A stretch of 64,000 nt of DNA from Streptomyces cinnabarinus (GCF_027270315.1 NZ_CP114413.1:7998001-8062000), one strand, 5' to 3'; shown: positions 41,911 to 50,841, numbered from the stretch's first letter. The notes: generated by a model not told the origin, from the letters alone. Numbers and translations are program-made.

Positions 41911-43326
41911 TCAGAGGTTCTCCTGAGCTTTCCGCTCCGGCACCCCCGCCCGGTCGAGCAGGGCCCGCATCTCCGCCACGGGCAGCGAAGGATTCGTCGC
42001 TGCCAGAATGGCGTCCTCCGGGTCGTGGATCAGTTCGACCAGCCTGGGCACCGGCAGCCTGGGGTCGAGGGCCGCCGCCTCGCGCACGCGCGGGTGAGCG
42101 TCCCGGCTGAGCCGCTCGACCAGGTCCGGTGTGGCCTCCGGATCGCGCAGCGCGAGGGCGCGTTCCCGCGGATCCTCCGCGTCGGCGCAGCGCGCCGCCA
42201 GCCCGGCCGACGGGAACCCCGGCCGGTGGACGAGCATGCCGACGGCACGGTGCTCACCATGCAGATACAGGTCGTACAGCAGCTCCGGCGGCGCCTTCGG
42301 ATGCCACTCCGCGAGCAGCAGCCGTACGGCGAAGTCCTCGTCGTCCGCGAGGAGTCGCACGCAGTCCTCGGGCAGCTCCTCGCAGATCGCGGCGGAGCGC
42401 CGCAACCAGGTGTGCGCCGAGTGCGCGCAGCGGCGCAGTACGTCCTCGTCCCCGCGTGAGCGCCACACCCACTTCAGGGTGTCCAGCCGATCGTCGGGCG
42501 CCACCGTCCAGTCGATCGCGGCCCGCTGATCCTCCGTCAGCTCAGGCCGGGCGGAGACCGCGAGGCGGACCCGCGGATCCTCGTGATCGGCCAGCCGGGC
42601 CGCGAGGTCCGGCGGGAAGGCCGGATTGAGCGCGAGCCGGTCCAGGTGCCTGCCGTCGGAGCGGCCCATCATGCCTTCGGCCAACTCCCGGGTGAGCAGG
42701 CCGGATTCCAGTACATCCCCGAGCCGCCAGTCGTCCGCGAGCGTCTCGACGAGCCAGGCGGTGCGTGCGGCGTCCTCGTGCATGACGCGCAGCGCGGCGG
42801 CCCGGCGGACTTCGGGGTCCGGGTCGTCGAGGAGCGCGGTGCGCACGTCGTCGGGGAGTTCGGACCAGACGCGGCGGCACGCGGCCCGCCGCAGCACCGG
42901 GTCCTCGTGCGTGGCCAACGGCACCAGGACGTGGACGGGGACATGGGCGGACATCGCCGTCTCGTGCCGGACCAGGCCCCGCTCGTGGCTCAGCAGCCGC
43001 TCGTACGCCCGGTCCGGCAGGGGCGGGACCGTCGCACGGTAGGGGAACGGGCCGACGGCGACGAGAACGGCGTCCGAGGCGGGCCCGTCCAGGACCCTGG
43101 CCCGCAGTTCGGGGTCGACCCGCGGGCCTTCGGAGAGCGCGCCGCGCACTCGGCGGTCGGGGTGGGTGACCAGCGCCTCCCCGACCTCGGCCGGCAGCGA
43201 CTCGCGCCAGACGAGCCGCGTGACGATGTTCCAGTCGTGCTCGGACGGCACGATACGCAGCAGTACGTCGGCGGGCGCGGACGGATTGGCGGCCAGTCCC
43301 GGCACCGCGTCACGTGCGGCGGTCAT
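41911..43326 (-). CDS. HEAT/LRV-type repeat protein
   Basis: 471 residues made of short two-helix repeats with recurring motifs such as HPDRRVRGALSEG, HEDPVLRRAACRRVWSELP, HEDPRVRLAVSARPELT and HPRVREAAALDPRLPV. These fit leucine-rich-repeat-variant/HEAT solenoids. It has no signal or membrane segment. The ATG at 43326 follows AGGGGG. It diverges from the DHA2 transporter gene, whose paired CsoR-type operator sits between them, but it is not obviously metal-related. Relatives are often scaffold proteins of unknown role. Confidence 0.85.
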   Translation of the reverse strand: MTAARDAVPGLAANPSAPADVLLRIVPSEHDWNIVTRLVWRESLPAEVGEALVTHPDRRVRGALSEGPRVDPELRARVLDGPASDAVLVAVGPFPYRATVPPLPDRAYERLLSHERGLVRHETAMSAHVPVHVLVPLATHEDPVLRRAACRRVWSELPDDVRTALLDDPDPEVRRAAALRVMHEDAARTAWLVETLADDWRLGDVLESGLLTRELAEGMMGRSDGRHLDRLALNPAFPPDLAARLADHEDPRVRLAVSARPELTEDQRAAIDWTVAPDDRLDTLKWVWRSRGDEDVLRRCAHSAHTWLRRSAAICEELPEDCVRLLADDEDFAVRLLLAEWHPKAPPELLYDLYLHGEHRAVGMLVHRPGFPSAGLAARCADAEDPRERALALRDPEATPDLVERLSRDAHPRVREAAALDPRLPVPRLVELIHDPEDAILAATNPSLPVAEMRALLDRAGVPERKAQENL

Positions 43327-43411
43327 GGAATCCCCCTGAGATGTGGAAGCGCGGCCGCACCGGCAACAAGGCGGCCCCATCGAATGATCTATCCCGGCTC
43401 ACGCCGCTCGC

Positions 43412-43428
43412 ATACCCCCCACCGGTAT
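43412..43428. promoter_or_regulatory. CsoR-type operator, distal site of the DHA2 pump gene
   Basis: ATACCCCCCACCGGTAT is a pseudo-palindrome of the G/C-tract type bound by CsoR/RcnR-family repressors. It is nearly identical to 60137-60153. A second site starts 36 bases downstream. Confidence 0.6.
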
Positions 43429-43447
43429 GTTACGGTGCAGTCGTCAG

Positions 43448-43464
43448 ATACCCCTAGGGGGTAT
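43448..43464. promoter_or_regulatory. CsoR-type operator, proximal site of the DHA2 pump gene
   Basis: ATACCCCTAGGGGGTAT is a perfect 7+3+7 palindrome, 20 bases before ATG 43484, in a position to block transcription. It matches the form of known copper-repressor sites (TACCCC...GGGGTA). Confidence 0.7.
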
Positions 43465-43483
43465 AAAGGAAGGGGTGGGAGTC

Positions 43484-44941
43484 ATGTCGGCCATCAATCC
43501 CAGACGCTGGTGGGCACTCCTCGTGCTGGCCACCGCGCAGTTCATGGTGATCATGGACACGTCGATCATCGGGGTGGCGCTCCCCGAGATGCAGAAGGAC
43601 CTCGGCTTCTCGCAGGGCGAGTTGCAGTGGGTGTTCAACGCGTACGTCATCGCCTTCGGCGGACTGCTGCTGCTCGGCGGCCGCCTGTCCGACCTGATCG
43701 GCGCGCGCAGGATCTTCAGCGCCGGATGGGTCGTGCTGATCGGCGGCTCGATCGTCGCGGCCGCCGCGCAGACCGCCTGGGTGGAGGTCGTCGGCCGGGC
43801 CGTGCAGGGCGTGGGCGGTGCGCTGATCGCGCCGTCCGCCATGACGCTGCTGATGATGCTCTTCGCGCACGACCCGAAGGAACTCGGCAAGGCCATGGCG
43901 CTCTACGGCGCCGCGGCCCCGGCGGGCGGCACCGCCGGGGTGTTCCTCGGAGGTGTGTTCACCGAGTGGCTCAGCTGGCCGTGGATCTTCGTCATCTACG
44001 TCCCGATCGGCGTCGCCACCCTCGCCGCCACCCGGCTCCTGCCCGCCGTCGGCAGCAGCCGGGGTGCCGTCGACGTGCTCGGAGCGGCCGCGGTCACCGG
44101 CGGCCTGGCGCTCGCCGTGTTCGCCATCGTCCGCGCGCCGGAGACTGGCTGGCTCTCCACCGGCACCGTGCTTCAACTGGTCGGCGCCGCCGTGCTGCTC
44201 GCGCTCTTCCTCGTGATCCAGAAGACGCTGCGCGAACCGCTGATGCCGCTCGGCATCTGGCGCGTCCCGCGGCTCGGCTCGGCCAACCTCGCGATGGCGC
44301 TGCTCGGTGCCGCGTGGATCCCCATGTGGTACTTCCTCAACCTCTACCTGCAACAGGTTCTCGGCTACGGCGCCTTCGCCTCGGGTGCCGCGCTGCTGCC
44401 GATGACCGGCCTGCTGATGATCTTCATGACCACGATCACCGCGAGGCTGCTCGCGAGGTTCGGGGCCAAGGCCCTGATCGGCGCCGGACTGCTCGTGCTC
44501 TCGGCCGGGCTGCTGTGGCTGTCGGCCGTCGAGCCCACCGGCACTTTTGTGATCGACGTGCTGCCCGCGTCGCTGGTCGCCGCACTGGGCATGTCGCTCG
44601 CCTACATCCCGGCGATGATGGCCGCGATGTCCGGGGCCCCGCAGGCCCAGGCGGGCCTGGCCTCCGGCATCGTCAACACCACGTACCAGGTGGGCTCGGC
44701 ACTCGGCCTCGCGGCCCTGACCGCGGTGGCGACGTCGCAGGGCGCCGGTCGGCTGGGCAACCTGCCCGCGCTGACGGACGGCTTCAGCGCGGCGTTCGCC
44801 TGGGCCGCCGCCATCGCCGCGGTGGGCGGGCTCGTCACCCTGCTGCTGATGCGCGGTGACGGGGCGGCGACGGCCGCCGCGGAACAGGACACGGCGCCTT
44901 CGGGGACGCAGGGTGAGAAGGCCGCCGTATCAGGGCGATGA
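43484..44941 (+). CDS. DHA2-family (EmrB/QacA-type) MFS transporter
   Basis: 485 residues with 14 predicted helices. Motifs include TAQFMVIMDTSIIGVALPEMQKDLGFS (motif D1), LLLLGGRLSDLIGARRIF (motif A), and GRAVQGVGGALIAPSAMTLLMMLF (motif B/C region). It is an H+-coupled multidrug-type exporter. ATG 43484 follows GGTGGGAG. The two CsoR-like operators upstream suggest expression responds to copper or another thiol-reactive metal, which is unusual for this class. Confidence 0.93.
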   Translation: MSAINPRRWWALLVLATAQFMVIMDTSIIGVALPEMQKDLGFSQGELQWVFNAYVIAFGGLLLLGGRLSDLIGARRIFSAGWVVLIGGSIVAAAAQTAWVEVVGRAVQGVGGALIAPSAMTLLMMLFAHDPKELGKAMALYGAAAPAGGTAGVFLGGVFTEWLSWPWIFVIYVPIGVATLAATRLLPAVGSSRGAVDVLGAAAVTGGLALAVFAIVRAPETGWLSTGTVLQLVGAAVLLALFLVIQKTLREPLMPLGIWRVPRLGSANLAMALLGAAWIPMWYFLNLYLQQVLGYGAFASGAALLPMTGLLMIFMTTITARLLARFGAKALIGAGLLVLSAGLLWLSAVEPTGTFVIDVLPASLVAALGMSLAYIPAMMAAMSGAPQAQAGLASGIVNTTYQVGSALGLAALTAVATSQGAGRLGNLPALTDGFSAAFAWAAAIAAVGGLVTLLLMRGDGAATAAAEQDTAPSGTQGEKAAVSGR

Positions 44942-44981
44942 TCGAGTGCCCGCACACCGCAACAGGGCAAGCGAACCACCG

Positions 44982-45024
44982 AAGGGCCGTCCGGCGCCGG
45001 GGTACCGGTGACGGGCGGCCCCTT
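44982..45024. terminator. Terminator between DHA2 pump and cupredoxin genes
   Basis: AAGGGCCGTCCG and CGGGCGGCCCCTT pair imperfectly around a 17-base loop between convergent genes. It is a stable hairpin without a U tract. Confidence 0.5.
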
Positions 45025-45071
45025 GCGTGAGCCTTGTCCGGAGCCTGGAGCGGTGGTCGTCGCCCCGGCGC

Positions 45072-45524
45072 TCAGTAGCCGTAGCCGTCGTTCGTATCGG
45101 TGTCGCTGTCCGGTGAAGCGGTGCCACCGACGGTGAGCTCGGATTTCATGCCCATGTCCTTGTGCCCGTCGACGGGACAGTAGACCTCGTATGTGCCGTC
45201 CTTCAGTGTGATGGTGAGGTTCGCCGACTCTCCGGGTTCCAGCGTCCTCGTCCTGCCGTCCGTTCCGGACCCCTCGATCACCAGGGCGTGGTCGTGGCTT
45301 CCGTCATTCGTGGCGACGAAGGTGTAGTCGCCCGCCGCCAGTGCGGCTTGGGACAGTCGCAGCCCGAAGTCGGTCATCGTGACATCCACCCGGGTGGCCG
45401 GCGAGGCCGAGCCGGCACCGCCGTCGTCTCCGCCGCCGCACGCCACGAGGATCCCCGCCAGCGCTCCTGCGGCCATCCCGGGCCCGACGTACCTGCGCCC
45501 GAACGTCATGAGCGTCGTCGTCAT
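45072..45524 (-). CDS. Cupredoxin-fold lipoprotein (blue copper type)
   Basis: 150 residues. The lipobox-like ILVAC gives lipidated Cys29, so the mature protein is anchored outside the membrane. The plastocyanin-like fold has the type 1 copper ligands in standard spacing: His79 (SHDHALVIEG), Cys116 and His121 (YCPVDGH), Met126 (DMGM). It would carry electrons or bind copper at the cell surface. ATG 45524 follows GGAGGG. It diverges from an ECF sigma/anti-sigma pair and is a plausible target of that sigma factor. Confidence 0.93.
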   Translation of the reverse strand: MTTTLMTFGRRYVGPGMAAGALAGILVACGGGDDGGAGSASPATRVDVTMTDFGLRLSQAALAAGDYTFVATNDGSHDHALVIEGSGTDGRTRTLEPGESANLTITLKDGTYEVYCPVDGHKDMGMKSELTVGGTASPDSDTDTNDGYGY

Positions 45525-45677
45525 GTCTCGGCCCTCCGTGAGAAATCGTTCTGACCTGGGGTACGGACCGGTCACGCAGGGGGATTTCCGGCAGGCGGGA
45601 GCAGGCGGGAGAATGAGGTCGTGGTCCCGCGTTCGATCGGGGGAATCCGTTCGCCGAGGTTGGCCGTATCCACTGGT

Positions 45678-46259
45678 ATGCGGAGAACGGGCCTGCCACT
45701 CGGGCAGCTCTCGGACGAGGCACTGCTGGCGGGACTGGCGTCCGGCGCCCCGGAGAGCGCCCTCGCGTTCGTCCGCCGATTCCAGCGCATGGTCTTCGGT
45801 ATCGCCGTCGCCGTCGTCGACGACCCCCAACTTGCCGAGGACATCGCCCAGCAGGCATTCGAACGGGCTTGGCGGCACGCGCAGGTCTACGACTCCCGGC
45901 GCGGATCGGTGAAGACCTGGCTCGCCACCATTACGCACAATCTGGCGATCGACGCCGTCCGCGCGCGCAACGCGACCCCGGTTTCCCCCGAGGACCTCGA
46001 CGCGCTGTTCTCCACCGTGACCTGGACGCCGGAACAGTGGGCGCTGGCCGACGAGGCGGCATCGCGGATACGGGCAGCGCTGGCAGACCTGCCACGTGAA
46101 CAGGCGCGGGCCGTGGTGATGGCCCGGATCTACGGGATGACCGCACGGCAGATCTCCGCATGTGAAGGGATTCCCCTGGGCACCGCGAAGACACGGATCA
46201 GGACGGCGATGGGGAAGCTGCGCACCGTTCTCGCACCCGGGCGAGCCGATCATGACTGA
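45678..46259 (+). CDS. ECF-type sigma factor
   Basis: 193 residues. Region 2 is FVRRFQRMVFGIAVAVVDDPQLAEDIAQQAFERAWRHA followed by VKTWLATITHNLAIDAVRAR; region 4 is LPREQARAVVMARIYGMTARQISACEGIPLGTAKTRIRTAMGKLR. This is the SigK/RpoE-like group. ATG 45678 is used; a GTG at 45621 is possible but poorly placed. Its last eight bases overlap the anti-sigma gene. It faces the cupredoxin gene and may control it together with the complex-I-like cluster. Confidence 0.92.
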   Translation: MRRTGLPLGQLSDEALLAGLASGAPESALAFVRRFQRMVFGIAVAVVDDPQLAEDIAQQAFERAWRHAQVYDSRRGSVKTWLATITHNLAIDAVRARNATPVSPEDLDALFSTVTWTPEQWALADEAASRIRAALADLPREQARAVVMARIYGMTARQISACEGIPLGTAKTRIRTAMGKLRTVLAPGRADHD

Positions 46260-47028
46260 CCGGGACTGCGAGAGCCTGAGGGCCGTGGCCGACGAGCTGG
46301 CACTGGGCTCCCTCGACGGGCAGGAGCGCGCCGACGCGATAGCCCACCTGGACCGCTGCCCCGCCTGTCGGGAGCACGTCCAGCAGCTGTCGCTCGTCGC
46401 GGACGCACTGCTCTCGCTCCTGCCGGACAGCGAGCCGCCCTCCGGTTTCGAGACACGGGTCATGGACGGACTGCGCCTGAACCGGCCGGCGCGACGGCGG
46501 CGACCCCGGACCGGGGCAGCCGTCGCTGCCGCCGCCGTGATCGCCCTCGGGTTCGGCTTCGGCGGCTGGGCCGTCGGTACGGCGGTCGACGGAGAGTCGA
46601 CGCCCTCGTCGCGGAGTTCGGAGCCCGCGGGCTCGGAGCAGGACTTGCTGGCAGCGCCTCTGCTGACCCCCGACCACCGCCCGGCGGGCCGGATCTTCGC
46701 CTACACCGGCTCTCCGGGCTGGGTCTACATGTCGGTCCACCTGGGCCGGGACTGGTCCGGATCCGGCAGCCGGGCAGGAGAGGAGTCCGCTTCCGAGGCC
46801 GCGGGCCCGCCCGCCCGATATCCGGCAGCCGGAAGGGTCAGCTGCCGGCTGGAGCGTACGGACGGCACATCGGTCCACATCGGGGAGTTCTCCCTCGACG
46901 ACGTCGGCCGTGGCTACTGGGGAGCCCCTGCGCGAGTCGACCCGGACACGGCGTCCGGCGTCCAGTTGCTGGCCGCCGACGGCTCCGTCCTGGCCACGGC
47001 CCACTTCGACCTACGGCGCAGCCGGTGA
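46252..47028 (+). CDS. Zinc-binding anti-sigma factor
   Basis: 258 residues. The N-terminal anti-sigma domain contains the ZAS motif His32-x3-Cys36-x2-Cys39 (AHLDRCPACREH), normally holding zinc and sensing thiol oxidation or metals. One membrane helix spans about residues 88-110 and the remaining 150 residues form an extracytoplasmic domain of RskA type. Overlap ATGACTGA with the sigma gene indicates coupling. It should hold the upstream sigma factor inactive until an envelope or metal signal appears. Confidence 0.92.
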   Translation: MTDRDCESLRAVADELALGSLDGQERADAIAHLDRCPACREHVQQLSLVADALLSLLPDSEPPSGFETRVMDGLRLNRPARRRRPRTGAAVAAAAVIALGFGFGGWAVGTAVDGESTPSSRSSEPAGSEQDLLAAPLLTPDHRPAGRIFAYTGSPGWVYMSVHLGRDWSGSGSRAGEESASEAAGPPARYPAAGRVSCRLERTDGTSVHIGEFSLDDVGRGYWGAPARVDPDTASGVQLLAADGSVLATAHFDLRRSR

Positions 47029-47037
47029 CTCACCGCC

Positions 47038-47255
47038 TCAGTGAGCGTGCCCGTCCTCCGCGTGACCGGTTCTGGTGTGGTCGGCTCGGAGTGAACGGTG
47101 TGGGTATGTGTGGCGGTCTCCCGCTCGGAGGCGAGGCCGGTATCGCCCGCGTGGGCGAGAAGGTGCATCAGACCGAGGGCAAGGAGCAGCAGGAGGCACA
47201 GGCGCCCGACCACACCTCGTTCCGCCTTGGCCCTGTAGCTCATGCGCCCCGTCAT
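47038..47255 (-). CDS. Small His-rich secreted/membrane peptide (DUF6153-like), frame uncertain
   Basis: MTGRMSYRAKAERG is followed by a hydrophobic helix (GRLCLLLLLALGLMHLLAHAG) and a His/Thr-rich tail (ATHTHTVHSEP). The uninterrupted frame continues antisense into the anti-sigma gene to 46914, which looks unnatural. A single-base shift near 47085 gives the ending TGHAEDGHAH and a stop at 47038, nine bases from the anti-sigma stop. The second form resembles short His-rich DUF6153-type proteins next to copper genes. Annotated with that end but at low confidence. Confidence 0.5.
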
Positions 47256-47466
47256 CTCGTCCTGGTGCCGACCGGGCACCGTTCCGCTACCGTCGCGGCG
47301 CATCAGGGTGCAGGTGTTCGAAGACCGGTCGGTGAGACCGGCTCTCTTCCGTCGATGCGCCAGACGACGGTTGCCCCACTCGATGCCATAGGTCGCGCCT
47401 CCAGGGCCCGAACGAGCCGGTCGCGCACCATGAGCCGTATGACGCCGAGCACGGAGGTCAGGCGGG

Positions 47467-47817
47467 ATGGACGCATGGCAGCCGATGCTGGTCCTTCTCG
47501 GAGTGGTCGTCGCCGGACTGGCTCTCCTGTATGGACTGGGCCTGTGGCTGGCGGCAGGGCGGACTCTCCTCGAAACCGGTTCGTTCGCCGGGGGCCTCAG
47601 GCCGGGTGAGCACGCCGTATCCCGGTTTCATGTGCGCTGGTACGCGGTCACCATGATCTTCCTGGCCTTCGACATGGAGATGCTCTTCATGTACCCGTGG
47701 GTGAAGGTCGTCTCGGAGGTGGGCACCGCGGCGGTCGTGGAGATGTTCCTCTTCCTGGGGATCCTTTTCGCCGCGGTGGCGTACGCCTGGCGTGAGGGAG
47801 CCCTGCGGTGGACCTGA
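47467..47817 (+). CDS. nuoA: Complex I-like membrane subunit A
   Basis: 116 residues with three helices and the NuoA signature RFHVRWYAVTMIFLAFDMEMLFMYPW, retaining the Asp and Glu of FDxExxFxYPW. The usual loop motif YECG is replaced by SFAGG, so the Cys exposed in the quinone-site loop of standard NuoA is missing. It is the first gene of an overlapping eight-gene cluster. The ATG at 47467 follows AGGCGGG. It overlaps the NuoB-NuoD-like gene by 10 bases. It is a second, divergent set: a full 14-gene nuo operon is expected elsewhere in such genomes. Confidence 0.93.
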   Translation: MDAWQPMLVLLGVVVAGLALLYGLGLWLAAGRTLLETGSFAGGLRPGEHAVSRFHVRWYAVTMIFLAFDMEMLFMYPWVKVVSEVGTAAVVEMFLFLGILFAAVAYAWREGALRWT

Positions 47818-49025
47818 GGGGCCTCCTGTGGCATACGGCGATGCGGCGCCCGGCGGTGCTGGTGGTCGCACTGCCCGCAGCGACCGACATCCGGCTGGAG
47901 GTGGAGGCAGAGGTACGTCGGCAGGGATGGCCGGTGGCGGGCGCCCCGGCCCACGCCGACCTGATGGTCGTCTGTGGCAACCCGGTGTCACGGGACGCCG
48001 AGTGGCTGGACGACATTGAGCGGTCGATGCCGGAGCCGGCCGTGCGCATCACGGTCGAGGAGACCGGGCATGCCGCGCACGCGCTTCAGAGGGCGCGAGG
48101 GGATCTGGCCGGCAAAGCGGTTGCTCCGCGCGGGGCCGACAAAGGCAAGCAGTGGGAGGCCGCGGAACGCGAGTCCGGCGGTCGGGCGGCGCAGCCCAGC
48201 CATGACGGCCACGACATGCATGTCATGGGGGACGTGGCGGGCCTGCCCATGGCCGAACGGGGAGACGACCGTGACGAGCTGAGACTGGATCAGCTGCACG
48301 TGCCGATCGGCCCTTGCCTGACCGATTGGCCCACGGGGCTCGTTCTCCGACTCACTTTGCAAGGTGACGTCGTACAGGACGTCCAGGTGGGCCGTCTCCC
48401 GGTACTGTCCGGCCCACGACTGCCCTTTTGGGACGAGCCATGGCTGCGCGCGGCGCACGGCGAGGAAGTCGCCAGGGGAAGTGCGGAGCGTCGGCGCTGT
48501 GCCGCGCATCTGGACAGTGTGGGGCGGCTGCTCGCTGTCGTCGGCCTGGACGGCGTCGCCGGGCGGTGCCGTCGGCTGCGGGACGATGTGTTGTCGGGAG
48601 CGCCGCGCGAAGAGGTGGGAGCCGACCTGCGCGCGGTACTGCGCAGAGCGCGGCGGTCACACACCCTGCGGTGGTCGATCACCGGGCTGGGGCAGTTGCC
48701 CTCCATCAGAGCGGGCGAGGCAGGGGTGACCGGGCCCGCCCTCGTGGCGGACGGGGACGCGTACGACCGACTGCGGAGCTGGCTGGACGAGATCGAGCGC
48801 GGCCTCGAAGCGCTCGACGACGAACGGCCGTTGGGGCCGCACGACTTCACCGGCCCGCGAGGACGCCTGGACGGGCCGCAGCCGCCATCGCGGGCACTGC
48901 TCGACATCCTTCCGGAGCTGCTGACCGGAGCTGAGTTCGCCTGCGCGCGGATCATTGTGGCGAGCTTGGACCCCGACCTCGATGAACTCGCGCTCACCTC
49001 CGTGTCAGGAGCGGCCCATGCCTGA
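47808..49025 (+). CDS. Fused, degenerate NuoB-NuoD-like protein
   Basis: 405 residues. Residues 48-83 (ADLMVVCGNPVSRDAEWL and DIERSMPEPAVRITV) match the NuoB pattern ADLMIVAGTV...MPEP.VI, but the CC...C...C ligands of cluster N2 are absent. From about residue 160 (LHVPIGPCLTDWPTGLVLRL) to the end (PPSRALLDILPELLTGAEF, ARIIVASLDPDLDE) it follows NuoD, whose C-terminus reads PPSF..L..LP..L.G....D..I..S.DP..GE.DR. A His/Met-containing linker (HDGHDMHVMGD) joins them. It therefore looks like a cofactor-less adaptor standing in for the Q-module. GTG 47808 overlaps nuoA; it overlaps nuoH by eight bases. Confidence 0.8.
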   Translation: MDLRGLLWHTAMRRPAVLVVALPAATDIRLEVEAEVRRQGWPVAGAPAHADLMVVCGNPVSRDAEWLDDIERSMPEPAVRITVEETGHAAHALQRARGDLAGKAVAPRGADKGKQWEAAERESGGRAAQPSHDGHDMHVMGDVAGLPMAERGDDRDELRLDQLHVPIGPCLTDWPTGLVLRLTLQGDVVQDVQVGRLPVLSGPRLPFWDEPWLRAAHGEEVARGSAERRRCAAHLDSVGRLLAVVGLDGVAGRCRRLRDDVLSGAPREEVGADLRAVLRRARRSHTLRWSITGLGQLPSIRAGEAGVTGPALVADGDAYDRLRSWLDEIERGLEALDDERPLGPHDFTGPRGRLDGPQPPSRALLDILPELLTGAEFACARIIVASLDPDLDELALTSVSGAAHA

Positions 49026-49962
49026 TGCGGCGCCCTTGTGGGCGACCGTCGTCCTTCCTGTGGCCCTGGCCGTTGCTGCTGCGATCACGGCCGGGCTCGA
49101 CGCGGTGCTGACCGGAGAGGCCGAGCTTGGCCGTGCCGGGAGCGTCCGGGATATCGGTCGGCGGGCGCTGGCACCCTTACGCGAAGCCCTGCGGCTGCTC
49201 GTCCAGCAGCCCCGCCGGACCACGGCCGCCGACCGGCTCCTCGGACGGCTGGGCGTGATGCTGGTCCCGGTGGCCGCGGTGCTCGCCGGTGCCGTACTCC
49301 CGTGGGGTTTCCGCTCCGTGAGCGATCCGTCCGTCGGCATCGTGTGGTTCAACGCGATGGAGGCGCTGGCCTGGGCGGCGGTCTGGCTTGCGGGCTGGGG
49401 ACAGAATTCGGCGATGTCGCTGATCGGCGGGTACCGGTTCCTGGCGCAGGGGCTGGCGTACGAAATGCCGCACATGTTCGCGATCACCACCGCCGCCCTG
49501 GGAGCCGAGTCGCTACGGGTGAGCGATGTGGTCGCGGCGCAGGACGGGCTGTGGTTCGTGGTGTGGATGCCGGCCGCGTTCGTCGTCTATCTACTGAGCG
49601 CGCTCGCGATGGCCTTCTGGGGTCCGTTCGCCTACCCGCTGGCGCGGGACACGGCTGGGGGCGCCGCCGTCGAACTGGCGGGTGTGGACCGGCTGGTGCT
49701 GCTGGGCGGCCGGTGGACGCTGCTCGTGGTGACGGCCGGCTTCAGCGTGCCGCTGTTCCTGGGCGGCGGGCATGGCCCGCTGATGCCTGGCTGGGCGTGG
49801 ACGCTGCTCAAGACCACGGCCGTGCTGGCGCTGCTGGTGGCCGGGCGCCGACTGGTGCCCACGCTCCGGATGGAGCGGTACATGGAGCTGGCGTGGCTGG
49901 TGCTGGTGCCGCTGACGCTGCTTCAGGCCCTGGCCGTGGCCGTCGTCGTCCTGAACCGATGA
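49018..49962 (+). CDS. nuoH: Complex I-like membrane subunit H
   Basis: 314 residues with about eight helices. NuoH-specific features are WGQNSAMSLIGGYRFLAQGLAYEMPHMF, corresponding to the GWxSNxKYxLLGxxRxxAQxxSYE loop, and the C-terminal TLRMERYMELAWLVLVPLTLLQAL. NuoH normally forms the entrance of the quinone chamber with NuoB and NuoD. ATG 49018 lies inside the preceding gene, indicating coupling to the NuoB-D-like protein. Confidence 0.93.
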   Translation: MPDAAPLWATVVLPVALAVAAAITAGLDAVLTGEAELGRAGSVRDIGRRALAPLREALRLLVQQPRRTTAADRLLGRLGVMLVPVAAVLAGAVLPWGFRSVSDPSVGIVWFNAMEALAWAAVWLAGWGQNSAMSLIGGYRFLAQGLAYEMPHMFAITTAALGAESLRVSDVVAAQDGLWFVVWMPAAFVVYLLSALAMAFWGPFAYPLARDTAGGAAVELAGVDRLVLLGGRWTLLVVTAGFSVPLFLGGGHGPLMPGWAWTLLKTTAVLALLVAGRRLVPTLRMERYMELAWLVLVPLTLLQALAVAVVVLNR

Positions 49963-49975
49963 GGAGGTGAGTGCC

Positions 49976-50539
49976 GTGCTGGACGCCGTGGTCTTCTGGG
50001 TGCTGGCCCTGACGGCAGTGATGAGCGCGGCCATGGTGTTCCGGCTCGACTCCATGGCCCGGGCCACGTACGCGCTGCTCACCTCTCTGTTGTGCGTGGG
50101 CGGTGCGGTGTTGCTGCTCGGGCTGGACTACCTCGGGGTTGTGATCGTGCTGATGATGACCATCGAGATGGCCATCATGGCCGTGTTCATGGTGATGTAC
50201 ATGATGAACCCGGTCGGCCTGATGCCCATGACCATGGTGCACAACACGAAGGCCGCGACCGTGATCAGCGCGGCGGTCTTCGTCGTCCTCGCCATCGGGA
50301 TCCTGCTCGCTCCGTGGCCGTCCCGGCGCGGCAGGCCGTCGGCCGATCCGACCATGGACCTGGGACTGTCGCTGATGGGTCCTCAGATGCTCACCATGAT
50401 GACCCTGGGCCTGGCCCTGTTCGCCACCATCGTCGCGACAGTCGCCCTGGCCACCCGCCGGGGCCGCTACGACCGCTTCGGCGACGACCTCAAGGCCCGT
50501 ACCGCCGACGACCCGGTACGGGGAGGGATCGGCCGATGA
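49976..50539 (+). CDS. nuoJ: Complex I-like membrane subunit J
   Basis: 187 residues and five helices, as in NuoJ (ATYALLTSLLCVGGAVLLLGLDYLGVVIVLMMTIEMAIMAVFMVMYM). Very Met-rich around residues 62-88. GTG 49976 is chosen because GGAGG lies eight bases upstream; a GTG at 49967 overlaps that RBS. It overlaps nuoK by four bases. NuoJ contributes to the proton path between H and K. Confidence 0.9.
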   Translation: MLDAVVFWVLALTAVMSAAMVFRLDSMARATYALLTSLLCVGGAVLLLGLDYLGVVIVLMMTIEMAIMAVFMVMYMMNPVGLMPMTMVHNTKAATVISAAVFVVLAIGILLAPWPSRRGRPSADPTMDLGLSLMGPQMLTMMTLGLALFATIVATVALATRRGRYDRFGDDLKARTADDPVRGGIGR

Positions 50540-50841
50540 ACCTGGAGCTCTTCCTGCTGCTCGCGGCGGCTCTCGTCAGCATCGGCCTGTTCGGCGCGCT
50601 CACCCAGCAGTCGATCGTGATGCTCATGATGGGCCTCGAACTGATGCTGGGCGGCATCATCGTCGGCGCGGCGGCAGTCTGGCGCTACATCGCCCCGGCC
50701 GCTGCCGACGGGCAGGTGCTGGTCGTTCTGGCGGTCACGGTCATGGCGGTGGAGATGGCCATGGGCTTCGCCGTGGTCACCGCGCTGTTCCGGTTCCGTG
50801 AGGCGGACATCACCGACGTGGTGGCGGAGTTGAAGGAGTGA
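50536..50841 (+). CDS. nuoK: Complex I-like membrane subunit K
   Basis: 101 residues, three helices, the usual NuoK (MrpC-like) length. Both key membrane glutamates are kept, in MLMMGLELMLGG and AVTVMAVEMAMGFAVV. ATGA overlaps link it to nuoJ and nuoL. The intact acidic pair suggests this part of the pump is still functional. Confidence 0.94.
   Translation: MNLELFLLLAAALVSIGLFGALTQQSIVMLMMGLELMLGGIIVGAAAVWRYIAPAAADGQVLVVLAVTVMAVEMAMGFAVVTALFRFREADITDVVAELKE

Noticed and set aside
42583..44859. Plus-strand open frame of 758 codons over the HEAT gene and DHA2 pump
   Set aside because: It is a shifted-frame reading of the pump gene and antisense to the HEAT gene; its translation is Arg/Gly/His-rich without structure.
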